Source: Halothiobacillus neapolitanus
GTDB lineage: Bacteria; Pseudomonadota; Gammaproteobacteria; Halothiobacillales; Halothiobacillaceae
DNA: 5,667 nucleotides
Direction of reading: 5' to 3'
NCBI GenBank assembly: GCA_020722165.1
Contig: DYLI01000039.1
Span: forward strand, 1 to 5,667
Shown here in pieces: positions 5,048 to 5,667 of the stretch (within the stretch, counting starts at the first letter, position 1; every line of letters begins with the position of its first letter). The position numbers and the translations under genes are program-made. The notes under the pieces were generated by a model that saw nothing but the letters and a program-made list of their open reading frames with translations, was not told the origin of the DNA and ran no database searches.

Positions 5048-5626
5048 TTAGTGCGTAGCCGGTACATAAGGCAAGGATGAGTGATGCAGGTCGATCACCA
5101 AGCGCCCGTCTTTGTCTTTAGCACGGCGGTAGGTAAATGTGTATTCAACTTTAACTTCTCCCCCCGTTTTTGCATCGGTAAAGTAATAGTTACCCATGGC
5201 ATTCGCTGAATCTTTATCAATATCAATGTCTTCGTTAACAAAGCGCACCTTTGACCAAGGCTGTATAGCAAAACCATGATCTTCCGGATTTTCGCCGCCC
5301 ACAAAATACGACATTGCCTCAGCCTTGGTGCCACGGAATTGGTCGTGCGCCGCCTTGGTTGGCTTAAACAAAACCTTGCCTTCGCCATAACCATACAATT
5401 GGTCAATCAGCTGACTGGCGACGGCTTTGTAATCGCCACCGTCCTGATAGACCTTGCCAATCTCGACAATGCCTTTCGCCCAGCTATCCTGCGCTTGAAG
5501 AACATCCTGCTCTGTAATCGGTGCGGCGGAGGTTGCCTTGGCATAAACATTCCCGGTCAAACCTAAACCCACCGCCAAACCCAAACCCGCCCATTGCAAA
5601 AATGCACGTCTATTCATCTTGTTCAT
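5048..5626 (-). CDS. Exported NTF2-like protein, probable iota-type carbonic anhydrase (COG4337 family)
   Basis: The 192-residue precursor starts with a twin-arginine signal peptide: NRRAFLQ (5-11), a hydrophobic stretch to about residue 24, and VYA (27-29) before the likely cleavage point. It is probably exported folded to the periplasm. The mature part looks like one SnoaL/NTF2-type cone fold. Conserved-looking blocks are WAKGIVEIGKVYQDGGDYKA (49-68), VLFKPTKA (85-92), FRGTKAEAMSYFVGG (97-111), ALQPW-like AIQPW (120-124), AMGNYYFT (143-150), VEYTFTY (160-166) and LHHSSLPY (180-187). From memory these match the COG4337 family, whose studied members are iota-carbonic anhydrases that interconvert CO2 and bicarbonate without a metal. 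HHSS (181-184) is the characteristic motif. Databases often label relatives phosphoribosyl-AMP cyclohydrolase, which the fold does not support. An ATG at 5617 giving MNRRAFLQ is an equally good start, with AGAGA nine bases upstream. Family placement is fairly sure; activity is inferred. Confidence 0.78.
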   Translation of the reverse strand: MNKMNRRAFLQWAGLGLAVGLGLTGNVYAKATSAAPITEQDVLQAQDSWAKGIVEIGKVYQDGGDYKAVASQLIDQLYGYGEGKVLFKPTKAAHDQFRGTKAEAMSYFVGGENPEDHGFAIQPWSKVRFVNEDIDIDKDSANAMGNYYFTDAKTGGEVKVEYTFTYRRAKDKDGRLVIDLHHSSLPYVPATH

Positions 5627-5667
5627 TCTCTTTAAGAAGTTTATTCGACCAAAAAAACATCAACACC

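Noticed and set aside
5048..5626. Phosphoribosyl-AMP cyclohydrolase (HisI), the label often attached to relatives
   Set aside because: HisI is a cytoplasmic zinc enzyme with conserved cysteines; this protein has a Tat signal peptide, no cysteine and an NTF2-like pattern.

Overview
The window looks like chromosomal DNA from a proteobacterium, most likely a beta- or gammaproteobacterium. The clues are the succinylase branch of lysine/diaminopimelate synthesis (dapC then dapD), a DapD almost collinear with the E. coli protein, a PrmC close to gammaproteobacterial versions, and short GC-rich hairpin repeats of the REP type. Genus cannot be assigned from this sequence alone. All seven genes look intact, and coding density is high. 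No rRNA, tRNA, CRISPR array, transposase or phage gene was seen.

Left block (1-1925, minus strand). Four genes read leftward as one tightly packed run: a small VOC/glyoxalase-fold protein, an MntA-like minimal nucleotidyltransferase antitoxin, a HepT-like HEPN RNase toxin, and prmC (release factor glutamine methyltransferase). Each junction overlaps: GTGA (4 bases), an 8-base overlap, and TTGA (4 bases). A type VII toxin-antitoxin module is therefore embedded in, and probably translationally coupled to, an operon ending in a translation-termination housekeeping gene. That gene begins with a rare TTG codon and has no visible ribosome binding site. This is the most unusual architecture in the window.

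Centre (1926-4111, plus strand). A 54-base divergent gap holding a palindromic AGTATACT leads into dapC (N-succinyl-diaminopimelate aminotransferase) and dapD (tetrahydrodipicolinate N-succinyltransferase), two enzymes acting in succession on the way to meso-diaminopimelate and lysine. A REP-like hairpin lies between them, and a strong hairpin plus T-tract terminator follows dapD.

Right block (4112-5667, minus strand). After a second REP-like hairpin comes a VIT1/CCC1-family membrane transporter for iron or manganese. Behind it, separated by a clear terminator, is a small exported protein with a twin-arginine signal peptide and a C-terminal HHSSLP motif. I read it as a member of the COG4337/iota-type carbonic anhydrase family, often misnamed phosphoribosyl-AMP cyclohydrolase. 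If correct, it would be a periplasmic, possibly metal-independent carbonic anhydrase, which would suit an organism that manages inorganic carbon.
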